From Chthoniobacterales bacterium (GTDB taxonomy: Bacteria; Verrucomicrobiota; Verrucomicrobiia; Chthoniobacterales; UBA10450), in the NCBI GenBank assembly GCA_013695905.1, contig JACCZQ010000472.1:1-5977 (forward strand): a DNA stretch of 5,977 bases, given 5' to 3'. Both the position numbers and the translations under genes were made by a program. The notes beneath the pieces were generated by a model. It did no database searches and was not told the origin of the DNA. It saw only the letters and a program-made list of their open reading frames with translations. Position 1 is the first letter of the stretch, and every line of letters begins with the position of its first letter. This document shows, one piece after another, positions 5,489-5,977 of this stretch.

Positions 5489-5977
5489 CTACGGAAGCGA
5501 TGAAGCTATCCGCTGGAGCAACACTCCCGGCACCACCCCGAGCCCGAGCACCACGACGGCCAGCACGGCGACCGTCACTCTCTGCAGCGGATCAATCCGG
5601 GCGGGAGCTTCGTCGCCTGGCTCCAGCGCGTTCGCCGCCGTTCCCGTCACGAAGATCACCTTTAGGACAAGCAGGTAGTAATAGAGCGAGAAGAGGCTGC
5701 CGAGTAGCGCCAGCACGACAAGCCAGAGCAGGCCCTGGTTTTCGTCGGCACGCAGCGCGGCCGCGAACAGGTAGAACTTGCCGAAGAACCCCGCCAGCGG
5801 CGGCAGCCCGGCGAGCGACAACATAAACACCGCCATGCAACCTGCGAGCAACGGAGAGCGAGAGCGCAAGGTGGCGAAGTGCGCAAAATCGTCGCCGCCC
5901 GTTTCGCGCCGGACAAGCGCCACCACCCCGAACGCGCCGAGAAGCGTCAACGCATACGTCGTGGTGTAGAACAGCGT
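5489..5977 (-). CDS. nuoN: NADH-quinone oxidoreductase subunit N, C-terminal part
   Basis: The 3' part of the gene (162 codons) is present; the 5' part lies beyond the window edge. Subunit N is one of three antiporter-like membrane subunits of respiratory complex I and helps pump protons across the cytoplasmic membrane while electrons pass from NADH to quinone. The frame runs in from the window edge as FYTTTYALTLLGAFGVVALV, typical of this subunit, followed by the discontinuous-helix region LSLAGLPPLAGFFGKFYLF, which includes the lysine conserved in these subunits. Further helices follow: WLVVLALLGSLFSLYYYLLVLKVIF and a last one, VTVAVLAVVVLGLGVVPGVLL, near the C-terminus. The GAF/FY signature and the short C-terminus favour NuoN over NuoL, NuoM or Mrp antiporter subunits. 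nuoN is normally the last gene of the nuo operon, and no further nuo gene follows here. Confidence 0.9.
   Translation of the reverse strand, partial: TLFYTTTYALTLLGAFGVVALVRRETGGDDFAHFATLRSRSPLLAGCMAVFMLSLAGLPPLAGFFGKFYLFAAALRADENQGLLWLVVLALLGSLFSLYYYLLVLKVIFVTGTAANALEPGDEAPARIDPLQRVTVAVLAVVVLGLGVVPGVLLQRIASSLP

Overview
The window is GC-rich chromosomal DNA from a free-living bacterium. It carries housekeeping and envelope genes on both strands; I see no transposase, integrase, phage gene, CRISPR array or RNA gene. The end of a complex I gene (nuoN) shows a respiring bacterium. A nested palindrome with the core GTAGCGCAAGTTT/AAACTTGCGCTAC and the short purine/pyrimidine repeats resemble intergenic repeats I associate with Verrucomicrobiota (Chthoniobacter/Opitutus-like genomes). 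That assignment is inference from memory of repeat style and has not been tested by any search.

Layout, left to right. Bases 1-333 are non-coding as far as I can tell and hold two purine-rich repeat tracts in inverted orientation. Bases 334-2523 (minus) encode a large polytopic membrane protein fused to a spermidine-synthase-like domain. A 131-bp divergent intergenic region follows, mostly filled by the nested palindrome at 2584-2642. Next are two plus-strand genes one base apart: a secreted L,D-transpeptidase of the YkuD type (2655-3416) and an aspartate/glutamate racemase family protein (3418 onward). The racemase reading frame runs about 190 codons past the usual end of the family, opposite a believable minus-strand gene (4204-4566), so the true end of the racemase is in doubt. 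The right part is all minus strand: a conserved-looking 120-aa protein, a small membrane protein with a proline/lysine-rich tail (4707-4964), a secreted KTSC-domain protein overlapping it by four bases (4961-5296), and the 3' part of nuoN (5489-5977, cut by the window edge).

How the genes may work together. The transpeptidase/racemase pair is the clearest functional unit: one enzyme acts on peptidoglycan and the other belongs to a family that makes D-amino acids, so the pair could remodel or edit cell-wall peptides. However, both usual catalytic cysteines of the racemase family are replaced. The KTSC protein and the proline-rich membrane protein form a second, translationally coupled pair at the envelope. 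I recognise no complete new defence or mobile system. The best candidates for something undescribed are the KTSC/proline-rich pair, the Cys-less racemase next to the transpeptidase, and the nested palindrome between divergent genes.
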